Of a DNA stretch of 64,000 nucleotides, positions 46,907 to 58,906 are shown in pieces; within the stretch, counting starts at the first letter, position 1; every line of letters begins with the position of its first letter. The stretch spans positions 168,733-232,732 of the forward strand of contig CAJNOI010000014.1 of the NCBI GenBank assembly GCA_905250115.1. The letters run 5' to 3'. Below the pieces are notes generated by a model that was given only the letters and a program-made list of their open reading frames with translations, searched no databases and was not told where the DNA came from. This DNA comes from Adineta steineri. Taxonomy: Eukaryota > Rotifera > Eurotatoria > Adinetida > Adinetidae. Position numbers and translations under genes: made by a program.

Positions 46907-48330
46907 ATGGAGCGGATTTTGCGCCTTTTCCTTCTAGCTTTGTGTACACTAGATACTGCAGTTGATGGAGCACATTTTCGTGGTGGTATTATTTCATGGC
47001 AAGCATACTTAAATAATGCTTGTTCTTCTAATCAATCTTGCATATTTTAATTTTTACATTCTTCTTCTTCTTCTTCTTCTTAGGCGTCCATTAAACAATA
47101 CAGTAACGGGCAACACTACACAGGTTCTCATACATCAAAGGTACTTTTGGAATCGACAATGGGGCAGTTTTCCTTCCCCTAATTGCATGGAAGCAAATGT
47201 TGCTTCTGAAACACTTATTCCAGTCAATTCTGCGATGCTCTGTTTAAAAAACTGCTCAAGTTCTAACTATCCTCCAGGTGGACTTTCAACTGTTATGACA
47301 ACTACAGATTGTGACTCAAACCCAATAATTGAATCATGGGCTGGCGAAAACTACACTACTTTGACGCTGGATTTGACAACATCGATTACAATTGGCTTTA
47401 ACTCGAGTGCATGGTTTGGCTCACTCTATACGGGTGGTGGAGATCCATGGTCAATTGTCAATCGATTGAATTTAGCCCCAAGACCTGATGGCTACATCAA
47501 TACCAGTCCTGTTACAAATACATTGCCAGTAGTATTTTACCCAATAAATACACCAATAGTTCATATTGTACAAATGGCAGATAATGATGCTACTGATATA
47601 TTGCAATGTCGTTGGTCCAATGCAAATTCTACAAATAATTACAATGGAGTTGATGAATGTCAAGGTATCTGTTACGGACTGCCTCCTGGAACTGTCCTCA
47701 TCTCGTCCAATTGTACGTTATCTTTCATTCTACAAAACGCTAGTCTCTATTATGCTTGTGCACTTCAAATTGAAGATTTTTATGACGCTAGCTCCACGAC
47801 TCCAATGAGTTCAGTTCCAATACAATTCCTATTCTATGGATATACAGCTGCCTCAGGTGCGTGTGCACAACGTCCAAATATTACTGGTATCCGTCCAAAT
47901 AGAGGTATGAATGTGAATTCTTTTCTAAACTAACCTCAGGCATTTAATAATACTTTCTTTTATCTATTGAATCCTCTTTAGCATGTATTGGAGTTCCAGT
48001 TGGTAAGTGCAGTGAATGCCTTTTCTTTTCTGATATTGACAGCCTATGTTTTAGGTGTTCAACTGAATGAAACTATAGTTATAGAAACATATTGTCCTGG
48101 TCAAACAATTGTTGATTTGGTCACTAGTTCACCTATTGGAATGACACATAGTGCTATTAGTAATCCAAGTTCTAGTAAGCAATTGATCATAGCTTGTTAG
48201 AATGTGAAAACTTTTCAATCTGAAATATGATATCATAGATATGTGGGTAATGACATTGACATGGACACCCTCAGTAACACAATCTGGTCCTCAAGGTTTT
48301 TGTGCTGGTGCAATTGATAATAGTAGTCTA
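46907..48330 (+). CDS. Secreted HFRGG-type extracellular protein, 3' end lost in gap
   Basis: Exons 46907-46998, 47084-47904, 47982-48002, 48055-48174 and 48239 into the gap. It starts with a signal peptide (ERILRLFLLALCTLDTAVDG), immediately followed by AHFRGGIISWRP. That start is shared by a group of extracellular metazoan proteins with the AHFRGGTIxWxP pattern. The body is rich in Asn-x-Ser/Thr glycosylation sites and cysteines. The first intron (46999-47083) uses a GC donor (GCAAGC) with a TTC-repeat tract before its AG, and this splice restores the Trp-Arg-Pro of the motif. Exon 3 is a 21-nt microexon. All phases agree (phase 1 throughout exons 2-5). Function unknown, probably an adhesion or matrix protein. 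Confidence 0.65.
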
Positions 48331-48430
48331 NNNNNNNNNNNNNNNNNNNNNNNNNNNNNNNNNNNNNNNNNNNNNNNNNNNNNNNNNNNNNNNNNNNNNN
48401 NNNNNNNNNNNNNNNNNNNNNNNNNNNNNN
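48331..48430. other. Assembly gap (100 N)
   Basis: One hundred Ns, a conventional filler of unknown true size. It separates two unrelated coding sequences. Confidence 0.99.
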
Positions 48431-48955
48431 TACGGTCTATCTATATTACTTAGTGGTCTGAAACCAGCAAATATAGCCGTACATGGTGGTGGTATATACG
48501 CTAGTCCATCAATTATCTATACAGCTCATCCAAGGTATTCTGAAATAAAAAAAATCGAATCAAAGGGTGAAAGTACATTTTTTAAGGATGGTAAATATGT
48601 TCAATTTGTTTTACAATGCCGTGTACATCCGGATAACATAATAAAGATTGCTCAAGAAACGATTGCGGCTCATGATATAATCATTGATCCCAATTTCAAT
48701 AATGACGTTATTGAATGGCTTATTGATGCACAAGGAAAACCTATGATGGATTTTAATGATCCAAATTCTACTATTGTTTGTACAGGTCTAATGGTGCGTG
48801 TTACAGACAATCATCCGGGTTTATTATCCGACTCACAATGGTGGTACAAATCACATGTATGTGATAATCCAAAATGTTGTTCGTTAGGTACAGATTTAGA
48901 AGAACTTCAACAAGAAAAAGACAACGAGGAGACGTGTAATATTATCTATACTTGA
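48431..48955 (+). CDS. PARP/ART-like domain protein, 5' end lost in gap
   Basis: About 174 codons open from the gap to TGA. It shows VHGGGIYASPSIIYTAHPRY and then GKYVQFVLQCRVHPDNI. The arrangement (GxGIYxSP, then a strand ending QxRVxP) is close to the C-terminal domain of the minus-strand protein at 2.6-4.2 kb. A Cys-rich tail (VCDNPKCC) follows. Probable divergent ADP-ribosyltransferase-like fold. The catalytic His block would lie in the gap, so activity cannot be judged. Confidence 0.5.
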   Translation, partial: YGLSILLSGLKPANIAVHGGGIYASPSIIYTAHPRYSEIKKIESKGESTFFKDGKYVQFVLQCRVHPDNIIKIAQETIAAHDIIIDPNFNNDVIEWLIDAQGKPMMDFNDPNSTIVCTGLMVRVTDNHPGLLSDSQWWYKSHVCDNPKCCSLGTDLEELQQEKDNEETCNIIYT

Positions 48956-49480
48956 ACAAATATCATAGCTACACTTTCTTTTACTTACTCTTGATAAAAA
49001 AATTTCTATTGATTCATTTCTTTCTACGCTATATATTATATGAAATTTGTTGGAATTAAATAAACAACAATGGTAATTTGCTCAATCATAAACTGAACAG
49101 TTGATTTTGGAAGCACAGTATCACGATGCTTTGTGAATGTAACAATTTGTGTATTAATTTGAGTTACTCGATTTTGTCTTCAGATATATTTTGACCAGAA
49201 TATATCAGCAGTTTGTTTGGAATCATGTCGAAATAATTTTTATTTTGCAGGTGAGTGAGGGTGTTAGAAATGCATGAGGCATTAACAACCACATTTTATC
49301 AATACCTGAAAAGGTCATCATATGTGCTATTATATTTTATTAATTTGATTAAAATGATTGCGCACTTATTTCAATTTTTTTTTCATACGAATACTTTATT
49401 TTTGTTCAACTTTTCTGTCCTATTGTTGCGTGCTACTTTGGTGTTTTGATGATTTTTAATGCACGAAGAATTCGCGATCT
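48956..49480. other. Intergenic region
   Basis: No gene supported. Confidence 0.4.
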
Positions 49481-49532
49481 AGTGAGAGTGTATGTGAGTA
49501 TTTTAGTCATCCCACACCCACCCACCCTCCCA
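49481..49532. repeat. Telomere-like inverted-repeat element
   Basis: AGTGAGAGTGTATGTGAGT on the left and ATCCCACACCCACCCACCC on the right. A further half-arm (AAGGGTGGATGTGGTTATG) lies at 49604-49622. Confidence 0.6.
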
Positions 49533-50659
49533 GTTTCAATTGTTTATTCATTATTTATTTCTTCTACTGTAATGACATACGAACTGTAGACATCTCTCCC
49601 TTAAGGGTGGATGTGGTTATGAATGGGATGTACGTTCAACAGTTTATTTTTGTTTGTAATACCACTTGTAGATTGAAAATGATCGTATATGATCGGAAAT
49701 TTCCTTATCTCTATTAAAATAATAAAACTCTCTAGATGATTTACATTTCTCAAGAGAGAACAACGATACTAATCGTTTTCTAATGATACTAGATGTGCGT
49801 GATTGAAGCAGAAGCGCGTGTTGTATGGTAACGTAATACAACAGGGATCGAAGAAAAAAGAAAAGGAAAGGAAAGAAAAAGAAAAACGAAGAAAAATAAC
49901 AAAATCAAAACAAACGTTACGAGCAGTAGAGTCAGTCAAGTAAATAAAACGTGTCGCATGTATGTGAGCGTAACTTCCCAACCGATACTTTTTCTAATCA
50001 TATACAATAACACAATACTTCAAATAGTTTATTTATCGGTAACAAACTTTCAGTTTTTTTTGTTTCATTCAAATATTGTAGCTATTTACATTCTAGAACG
50101 ATTAAAATACAACCACAGCTACTCAGATGGAGACGTACGGACTGGTTTTGAGTGAAAAGCACCGAGAATCAACGAAATATGAGAGCAGTATTTGAGATCA
50201 GATTTTTTCGGTGGTATTTACTTGTTTTCAGAACTCAAAACTATTAACTTGGAGGTGACAAAATTCTATAGTTCAAAAATAAATTTTTTTTTGATATTTA
50301 AATCATTGAGTCGGTGTTAGTTTATATCTTTCTATAACTAACTAACTGTATTTACTAATTAATTTTAGAACATTTATTTAGTGCTTGTAGCTAGGATGCT
50401 GGACACAGTTGTCATTCCAAACATTTTAAACCTTTTACTTGAAATTATTAGTTAGTGTCTTGAATTAGACGTAGCTACTTGGTCAGACTTATGCAGAAAG
50501 ATTAAGTAACTGAATAATATTTAAATAGGCTTGACTTTTAAATACTAGTATATTTATTAGTTGATTATCTTTTGTAGAGACGAGTCAATGGGTGTCTTCA
50601 ATTTTGCAAAAGTTACGATCGAATTCGATTTAGTTTTGAGTATTATCATATAGAAAAAT
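49533..50659. other. Intergenic region
   Basis: No gene supported. A purine-rich tract (GAAAAGGAAAGG-like) lies at about 49850-49900. Confidence 0.4.
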
Positions 50660-50737
50660 TCGGGTGTAGGATTGTGGATGGTTATATATGGATATTGCAT
50701 TCATTACTTACGATAATGCTCACACTCATACCCTCTC
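50660..50737. repeat. Telomere-like inverted-repeat element (long spacer)
   Basis: TCGGGTGTAGGATTGTGGATG on the left and GCTCACACTCATACCCTCTC on the right, about 40 bp apart. Confidence 0.55.
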
Positions 50738-51507
50738 TACTTCATAAAAGTAGTGTAGTCCGAGACGACGTGTCTCTGTCTGAAATCCTCTGCTCATTAT
50801 TATGTAATAATTTGATGCAGCTCGTACGAGTTCTCAGACATTATATCTCATTTGAATTTAAAATACTGGAAACAGATCGAATCCATTTTCATTTGCGTTA
50901 ACGATCGCGTTATTCACGCTTTCTTTCTTTTTTCTTTTCTTGCATATGAGAAAGGCGACATTCGCTTGTTAGTTTGTTTTCTATGATTGAAAAAAAATAC
51001 ACTTTTTCTCGTAGTCTCTCTTATATCCAACACTTCCAATTGAGAGCTCACAATTTGATCAAAATTAGAAAAGAATTTTTGTCGTTGCATGAGAAACCTA
51101 TTCTTGGTATTTGAAAGAAAAATTTTAGTCAAATGCTTCGGACTGAAAATTCTGAAATTCAGCAAGAAACATGGCTAGTTTACGTGATATGCCACTGACG
51201 AAAGCTCCTGTCGTTGTACGCGCATATTTAAACCACTCTATAGTTTTGTTAGCATCTTAAATTAGTATTTCTTTTCAGAACACTCATCAGTATAGTGTTG
51301 AAAGTTTCTTTTTCTAAGTTTTTGTATGCAAATCTTTTGAAGAAATTTTTCAATGTACATTTTTGCTTTGCTCAATTTCAGATACTGAAACACAAATACT
51401 TCAAGATAACTGCATAAGTGAGTGATTACTATCTCTCCAAGATCTATCAGCATTAACTGACTTTTTCTTCAACTCGCACACCCGTTGACAAATTCAGGAA
51501 AAGAAAT
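50738..51507. other. 5' flank of the DDX60-like gene
   Basis: No gene supported. The short minus-strand frames look like shadows. Confidence 0.4.
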
Positions 51508-54500
51508 ATGAGTGATCGCATTCAAAAATTTGTTGATTATTTGCTCGATACGGAAACAACATCAAACATTGTATTCAATCAAGATATTAAGAAAAATAAC
51601 GAACTTTTTCATTTACGCTATCGAAACGATTTTGAACAAGTTGTTAATGAAAAGCTGCAACTATGGCGAAACATTAATCGAGCTGAGCAAAGCGCAGCTG
51701 CTGATAATACAATAAAAAATGATGGTTTTGCCGAATCGTCGGAAACCAGTTCAGAAGAAGAATCATCGTCCGAGGACGAACAAAAGAAACCAGTACCAAT
51801 AGAAAAAGTTAGTATTCAAGTAAAACAGGAACACGCTCAGCTTTTGAAATGAAGTTTCTTAGAGCAGTACGATTTACTATAGGTAATCAAAAATTATATG
51901 AAAACATTCAGAATGGATTTTCTAAAAGCGATTGTAAAAGAATACCAAAGTATACTGAGAGAAAGATAATTTATCCTTTCTAACTTTTAGTGTATAGTTC
52001 GGTGACTGAATTTTTGTTTCTACGTTTCTTTAAAAGGCAATCTCATCAGCGCCACAATTCAATGCTTATATCAACATCGTTGGTCAATGTGAACGACTTC
52101 TTCAATTTCTTCAATATAGTCAACGACACACCAGTCACATGAGTGATCTCTATTTTCGAACACTAAAGCAATGTGTTGAAAGTGAAAATGAGAAAGTGGT
52201 TACGGCTGCTTTACAACAAATTCTATTTCATTTATCCGAAGATATGGATAATATACAAAATAAACATATTAATCTAATAAAATCTCTTCTATCAAATATG
52301 CCATCTGGAACTATTTCAGAAACACATAAACCTATTTTGGCTACTATTAAATTACTTCTTTCGCCTACCCGGACTGATAATGATATGATGACGATCTCTG
52401 GAAACAATATTGAAATCATTTATCCCTATTTTTCTTGTTTTCTCGATGTTCGTCGTGAATTTCGTGATAGCACGCATTATTTTATTGATGGTGACTCGTT
52501 TCTTTTATCCATGGCTCATCATATCAATATTGATCTTGTCTCATTTCATGGTAATACAATTCATCTTATTTTTCTAATTGAACGTATTCTTCTGACACTT
52601 TTCAATCAAGCACATCAATGCAATTATACACTTGTCTTTTTCGATTGCCATTATCAAATTTATCAATATCAAACACCAATTCTTGATCTTCTTCGTTCTT
52701 GTTTAATTACACACCTGTGTGAGAATGTCAATAAATATGGTACATTGAAAGTTCGTCAATTTGATTCGTGGCTTAGCAGTGATTATGCTGTATTTGTTAA
52801 AGATGAAAAGCCTATGTTCATGTTCTACAGTGATATGTCAAATCTGAGTAATAAAACTAGTCCATTATTATCTGAAAGTGTCCTTCGACAACTTGTCTTC
52901 GTTTACCGTCTCTTCGGTAATTATCATCAATATACTATTGATTGCCATCTCTATTTAATGAACAAATTGATGTTAACCGATACATTAGTTCAATGTTTTA
53001 AAATCGATTTTATACGACCATGTCCAATGCACCTGTTCAGAAAAGTTTTACAGAGAGTACCATTCAAATTCACTTCGACTACGATCGAAAAAAAGGATCG
53101 ACTGTCATTAGAAAAATTGTGCCATGAAACAGCTCAAGGTGATGTGCGTCTTTTTCTTTATCTTAAATCGATCATGCATTTGATGAAAGAAAAAAAGGTA
53201 TTCGATTTGTCTCATCATTCAACTAATCATTCTGTTTCTCTTTATTTTAGGAGCAGAAAGAAGTACAATTACTTAATCTTTTAATTCCTTTACTTCTTCT
53301 TCATGTCGGTCTTCTTATTCGTCTATCTTTAGTTGATCGTCATCTTCCATCATCATTTACTTCGGACTCTTTTAATCCGATGTTCTCTGAACTTATTTGC
53401 CAATTTCAATTGCGTCTCTCATTATCTATGTTAGCAAATTGTTCAACTCTCTCATGGGTCAAAATAACCGATTTGTTTGATGGACGTCTATTTGCTTTTA
53501 CTTTAAAACAGATAAATGAATCTTCATCGAATCTTCGTTTTGATTCATGCACATTTGACATGATGAAACAGAGTTTAAACCTATTGAATATATACTCGAA
53601 CAAAAATGAATTTGTAAATCCATTTGAACAAATAATTCTATCAAAGAACATTATTTATATGTCATCATCATCATCATCACAATTGGCTAAACAAGTGACA
53701 ACGAGTAAAGAACAACATCAACAAATAGTCAAAATCTCCAATCCATTTATCGACACTTTTTTAAAACCGATTATTTCATCAAAGAACGACGAATTCTCAA
53801 TTGATTTCATCGATTCGAATGATTGCAGCCGGGCACAATATCAAGGTCAGTTCTTTTCTGTTTTTTCCTTTAAACTAAAGACAACAATAATTGTTAGGAA
53901 AGCATCATTGGCATGTATACAAAGAAGTAAGTTTCTTGCGTTATTCTTCGAAAGTTAATTCATTATACACCTATGTTTTCTTTTTAAATCTAGGTAGGTG
54001 ATCCAGTCAGCCGTATAAAAGACAATGATCGAGAAAATAAAAACGTTCGCAATTATAAATACCGAACAAGAAGTCATCAGAAATTGTAAGTTTTACCTCT
54101 GATGCATTTTCTCCTTTAGAATCGCTCCCGAATAGTAATTCATTAATGATACCTCTGCGCTACATATAGGTAAACAAATATCGAATAAAAATAGACTTAA
54201 AGGTCTACTGAGTTAAGATCAAAATTTACAGAATGTGTAACAATAGAGACAAAGTTTAATCCTATATTTTTTAATTAAATTTTATGCAGACTATGAATGC
54301 GATAAAAATCAAAAGAGATATCAATAGAATAATTAGCCTAGATCTGAAATTTTAACTAGATAGAGTAACATTTTTGTTACGATTCTTGAAATCTAATTTC
54401 GATAAAACATTTTCATCAATAGAAGACTTTATTTATCTTTAGCTACGAGTATTTTACTCTGTACGGTAAATCACTCACGAGCCGAGACATAAAAGACAGT

Positions 54501-57500
54501 CAAATGCAGATCACCCTTCCAACTGCTTCGATTCCAACATCAACAAGCGAAGAAACTTCAGTTGCTACCATAAATGCTAATGGTAAGAAGAAAAAACAAT
54601 CGAAAGAGATTCATCAAACCAAGGCTCAAAAGATTATAGAAGAAAATAAAAAACGCCAGATCGACAAACTTACTGCTGAGGAAACGGACAAGTTCACAAA
54701 TATAGAAACTCGACTGCAACAGATTCCACGCGATAATATTCTTGAAGCGATCGAGTTCATCGATAGACATGTGATATTTTTTAAAACATCGGTAAATCGT
54801 CTGAAGTTACTTAAGCAAAAATTCGATTTACAACGAAAGTATTTAAATATACTCCGAAATCAAATTGTTTTGACGAACGAAGATCGATCAAAACTGGATT
54901 CACTCGAAATAAATTATTTTGCTACAATGGCTGAAATTACTCATCTGGAAAATGTTGTTGATGTGTTTAATGAAAAGAAAATATACATGGAAGAGCTTGT
55001 AAATGATCCAAAATTGGATAGAGAAAAATGGTATCGATTTCAACTTGAAAAGGTCAACAGCCGATTGCCACGATGTGAACAAGGCGTGGCTGATAGCAGA
55101 ACACCCGATTTCATTCCGGACAAATGGCAAATCGAGTTTCTTGATGCTGTTGATAAACAGCAATCGATTATTATCATAGCACCAACTGCTTCGGGTGAGT
55201 TTAATTCATTTTCTTGCTCTTATGTTGTTATTTAAATATAGGTAAAACATATGCATCTTACTATGCCATGAGCAAAGTATTGGAAAAAAAAGATGCGATC
55301 TGCGTATATGTAGCACCGACCAAAGCACTTGTAAATCAAGTTGCTGGTAAGTCAATCTTTTCTCAACCTTAATGTGAAGCTCATCCAGGCATACTATTTT
55401 TCAGCTACGATCTATTCTAAATTTGGTACTGTATTTGGCATTTTTACACGAGATTTTCGTATGAACATGAGAACATGTCGCATCTTAGTAACCGTACCAC
55501 AATGTTTTGAAATTCTTCTCATCTCTCCAACTTATCAACGTTGGTGTAAACGAATTCAATATGCGATCTTTGATGAAATTCATTGTATGTCCGGTGAACT
55601 TGGTTCGGACGTGTGGGAACGAACAATGTTACTCATCAACTGTCCCATGATTGGCCTATCAGCTACAGTGAACAATGGTGATGAAATACGGCAATGGATA
55701 GAAAGTATCGAGCAACGACGAGCTACTCTATTTCAAATGTCAACACCGCGTTCCGTATGTTTCATTGCGCACTACGGGCGTATAGCTGATTTGAATAAGT
55801 ATTTGTATGCAGAACGACAATTGCATCCTATTCATCCGATAGGTCTTATGAATGCGGAACAATTGATAAATCGAAGCTTACCGAAAGATTTTTTTATGTC
55901 ACCTTCTGAGACTGTACGACTCAATGATGCAATGCAAAAAACAATAACTAGTAATAAGTAAGTGCATTTCTTAAGCCATCCTCATACACAGTTCGATAAT
56001 GAATCTGAACGTTTTTCTAACATTTAGGGATATTGTAAGCGACGATGTCGAATATAAACCTGTATTGACTTTAACTGAATATTTTTCACCTGCTTGGATC
56101 ATCGAACGAAATGCGTGCAATCATTATTCACGTCTTGTCTGTAATCAACTCAATCGTTTAATTATAAAAAAACAAAATTCTGCCATTGATGCTATTACAA
56201 CATCAATTCATACTGCCGATTTAAGTAATATTAAATATCCCGAAATAAAACCAATGTCATCTCTCATCGTCGAATTTGTATTAACATTAAAAGAAAAAAA
56301 CCTTCTACCATGTATTGTATTTTCGGATAGTCGATCGATATGTGAAACGATGGCTGAAACGGTAGCGGCTTATTTTGTCAAGATTGAACGTGAGTTGCGA
56401 GAAACAAAGTACAAAAAGCAGATTGATCAAGTTAAACTACGATTACAACAGATTAAAAAAGATGAAAAAATGAATCTTGCTTTGATCAAGAGTATGAAAA
56501 AAACATCGTCAGGTAAACGAAGAGCGAATAATGCGGAGCACACTGATAGTGGTAATAATATCTATGAGAAACAAATGATGCTTAATGATATTATTAGTGG
56601 AACACAATTGTCCGGACATGAAAAAGCTTTACTTTATGGGATATTGGAGGAAGGAACATTGGCCAATCGACATAGATACGATGAAGAATTAGTCGAACCA
56701 TTATTGACACGAGCTGAAATTGACAATTCAATGTTAGTCAGATTGATGAGAAGGGGCGTTGCCTATCATCATGCTGGGCTGAATAATAAAGGTCGAGTAG
56801 CTGTCGAAGCACTCTTTCGTAATCGATACATTCAAATTGTTTTCTCTACATCAACACTCGGTAGGACAGTTCAATTCTGACAATTCTCTTGATAATCTTC
56901 TGTTTTTAGCAATGGGTATTCACATGCCAACAAAAACCGTCGCTTTTCTTCGAGATTCAATTTTTCTCGACGCTCTTCAATATCGGCAATCGTCGGGTCG
57001 TGCTGGTCGTCGTGGTTTCGATATCGAAGGACATGTAGTCTTTATTGATATTCCTCTTTCGAAAATTCGTCATTTAACCATCTCAGTCATACCTAATATT
57101 GAAGCACACTTTCCATCGTCAGTGACATTTCTCATGCGTCTTCTTCAATTATGCTCATGTGCACAAGATTCCAAAGATGCTATTAATCGATCATTGGTTG
57201 CACTCGAGTGTCCATTTATTCTTCAATCAGCTAGTAAACATGTTTTAGTTGATATTCAAATTCGTTTTCATTGTTTACATACACTTGACTTTCTTCATCG
57301 ACTCAATTTAGTCAATGCGAATGGGGCTTTAATCGGTCTTGCGGGACTTTCAACCCATTTACACTACTTCGAACCAGCAAACATTTTGCTTGTTCATCTA
57401 ATGGATACCAGACTTTTTCACGAAATAAGTGATTATAGTGAAATTGTTATCATACTTGCATATGTTTTTACAAAGAAGCCTTGGTAAGTGATTCTCTGTT

Positions 57501-58300
57501 TGATCTCTTCTTTCTATTTGTCAAATCAATCTTTGACGTATAGGTTAATAACGCACAAACAATTCGAAACTCTCTCATTAGCAAGACGAGAAGAAATGTT
57601 CAATTCAAGATTATTCTTACCACCGATATCAAGAGATTTTCGAGTTCGAGTTGAATTGTATAATTCTATTGTGAAAGATGTTTATGGTTTCTACATTGAA
57701 AATGTGACCCGACGAATGCGTTCGTTTGCTAGTGGCCAAGAATATGTTTTACCTTTCTCCAATATTTCATTTACTGATCAGGCTGTTTACGATAATGGAA
57801 CATTCGAGTACGATCTTCATCATCATCGCTCACAACAAACTCAGAATCCTTCAATATCGCCATTTGCCGGTCCATCGGGTCTCACACATGAAAAATATAT
57901 GTCGAACTATAATTCAGTTGTTGGTTCATGGGATCTTGCTTTCAATCTCGACTTATCAACACGAACTGTTCCATTTGCCGATCTGGATTGTCGTGATCAC
58001 ACCAATTCGATGTATTATCTCAATAGTTACGCATTGGATTTTTTTAATCATGGTTCAGAACAGTTACTGGAAGACGAAAACGAATTGCAATACGGCGATA
58101 TATACAATCTTCTCTTAGATTTTAATCTTGTTCTTTCATCGATTAAAACTTCACTCCAAATCATTGTAGCTAATGAAGAGAAACAAACGACATCAAGCGA
58201 CATAGACTTTTTCCGACCATTGCTTGATAAAATGCTTGGCGTCCAAGAGAGATTTTCGTTTCTATTTAACAAACAGTATCCGGGTAGAAGAAAAAATTGA
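51508..58300 (+). CDS. DDX60-like superfamily 2 (Ski2-type) RNA helicase
   Basis: Eleven exons: 51508-51819, 52037-53197, 53251-53845, 53898-53926, 53994-54085, 54443-55194, 55242-55346, 55405-55957, 56028-56860, 56910-57483 and 57544-58300. They sum to 5,763 nt (1,920 residues). The N-terminus has a Ser/Glu-rich acidic tract. A PIN-like region follows (YFIDGDSFLL...LVFFDCHYQIY). The helicase core is split by introns: APTASG|KT (Walker A), VAPTKALVNQV (Ia), FDEIHC (II), GLSATV (III), STSTLAMGIHMPTKTV (V) and QSSGRAGRRG (VI). Domain order and motif details fit DDX60 (human about 1,710 residues), a cytoplasmic factor linked to viral RNA sensing and decay in vertebrates. The join of exon 1 to exon 2 (CAA|GTAAAA...AAAAG|GCA) is the least certain. 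Exon 4 is only 29 nt. The remaining phases all agree. Confidence 0.85.
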
Positions 58301-58734
58301 TTAATCTTATGGTCGTTTTATTTTTACACTTCGAATTCAAAAATAAATCAAAGAACATTACTTTCTGGTTATGATCTAATGAGATCTCTCTTATAAACAC
58401 TATGTATTTGCAATAAATGCTACGAATAAAAATATTAATAGAAAAATAAATTCTTTGTAGCCAGAAATAATCCCTGTAACGAAAACTATTGAGGTGACAG
58501 TTAAGAAACATCTCATAACAAAGCAAAAATATGTCACGTTTGGCTTATAGTGAGCAAGAGTTAACTCAGAGAAGTCGATCCTAGCATTTATCTATCTAGA
58601 TGTAAGATCACCATTAAATGTTAAATTGATTGGATATTATAATCAGACTTCAAAGTTTGGAATATAATTTTAATACTTTTTCTAACAACAATATCTTATG
58701 GGCCGATGTGGCTACTCATCTCATTCATCAGTCA
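58301..58734. other. Intergenic region
   Basis: 3' flank of the helicase gene. Nothing recognised. Confidence 0.4.
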
Positions 58735-58822
58735 CACTCGTGCACACCCGTGCACACCCACCCTCAAGATCTGAGTGAGAATGTGGGTTTTTGTTGACCT
58801 TCTACCCATATCCATTCTCAAT
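58735..58822. repeat. Telomere-like inverted-repeat element, tandem arms
   Basis: C-rich arms GTGCACACCCGTGCACACCC (a 12 bp unit repeated) and ACCCTCAAGATCTGAG come first, then a G-rich arm (GTGAGAATGTGGGTTTT), then another C-rich arm (CTACCCATATCCATTCTCA). The second half (58772-58820) forms the hairpin. CTCAAGATCTGAG is itself an imperfect palindrome. Confidence 0.6.
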
Positions 58823-58906
58823 ATTTATTTTGACTTTATTGAATGAATGTTTTATAGAAGTCGTTTATTTGTCAATTAAAAAAAAAAGATTGATATACTT
58901 AAAAAT

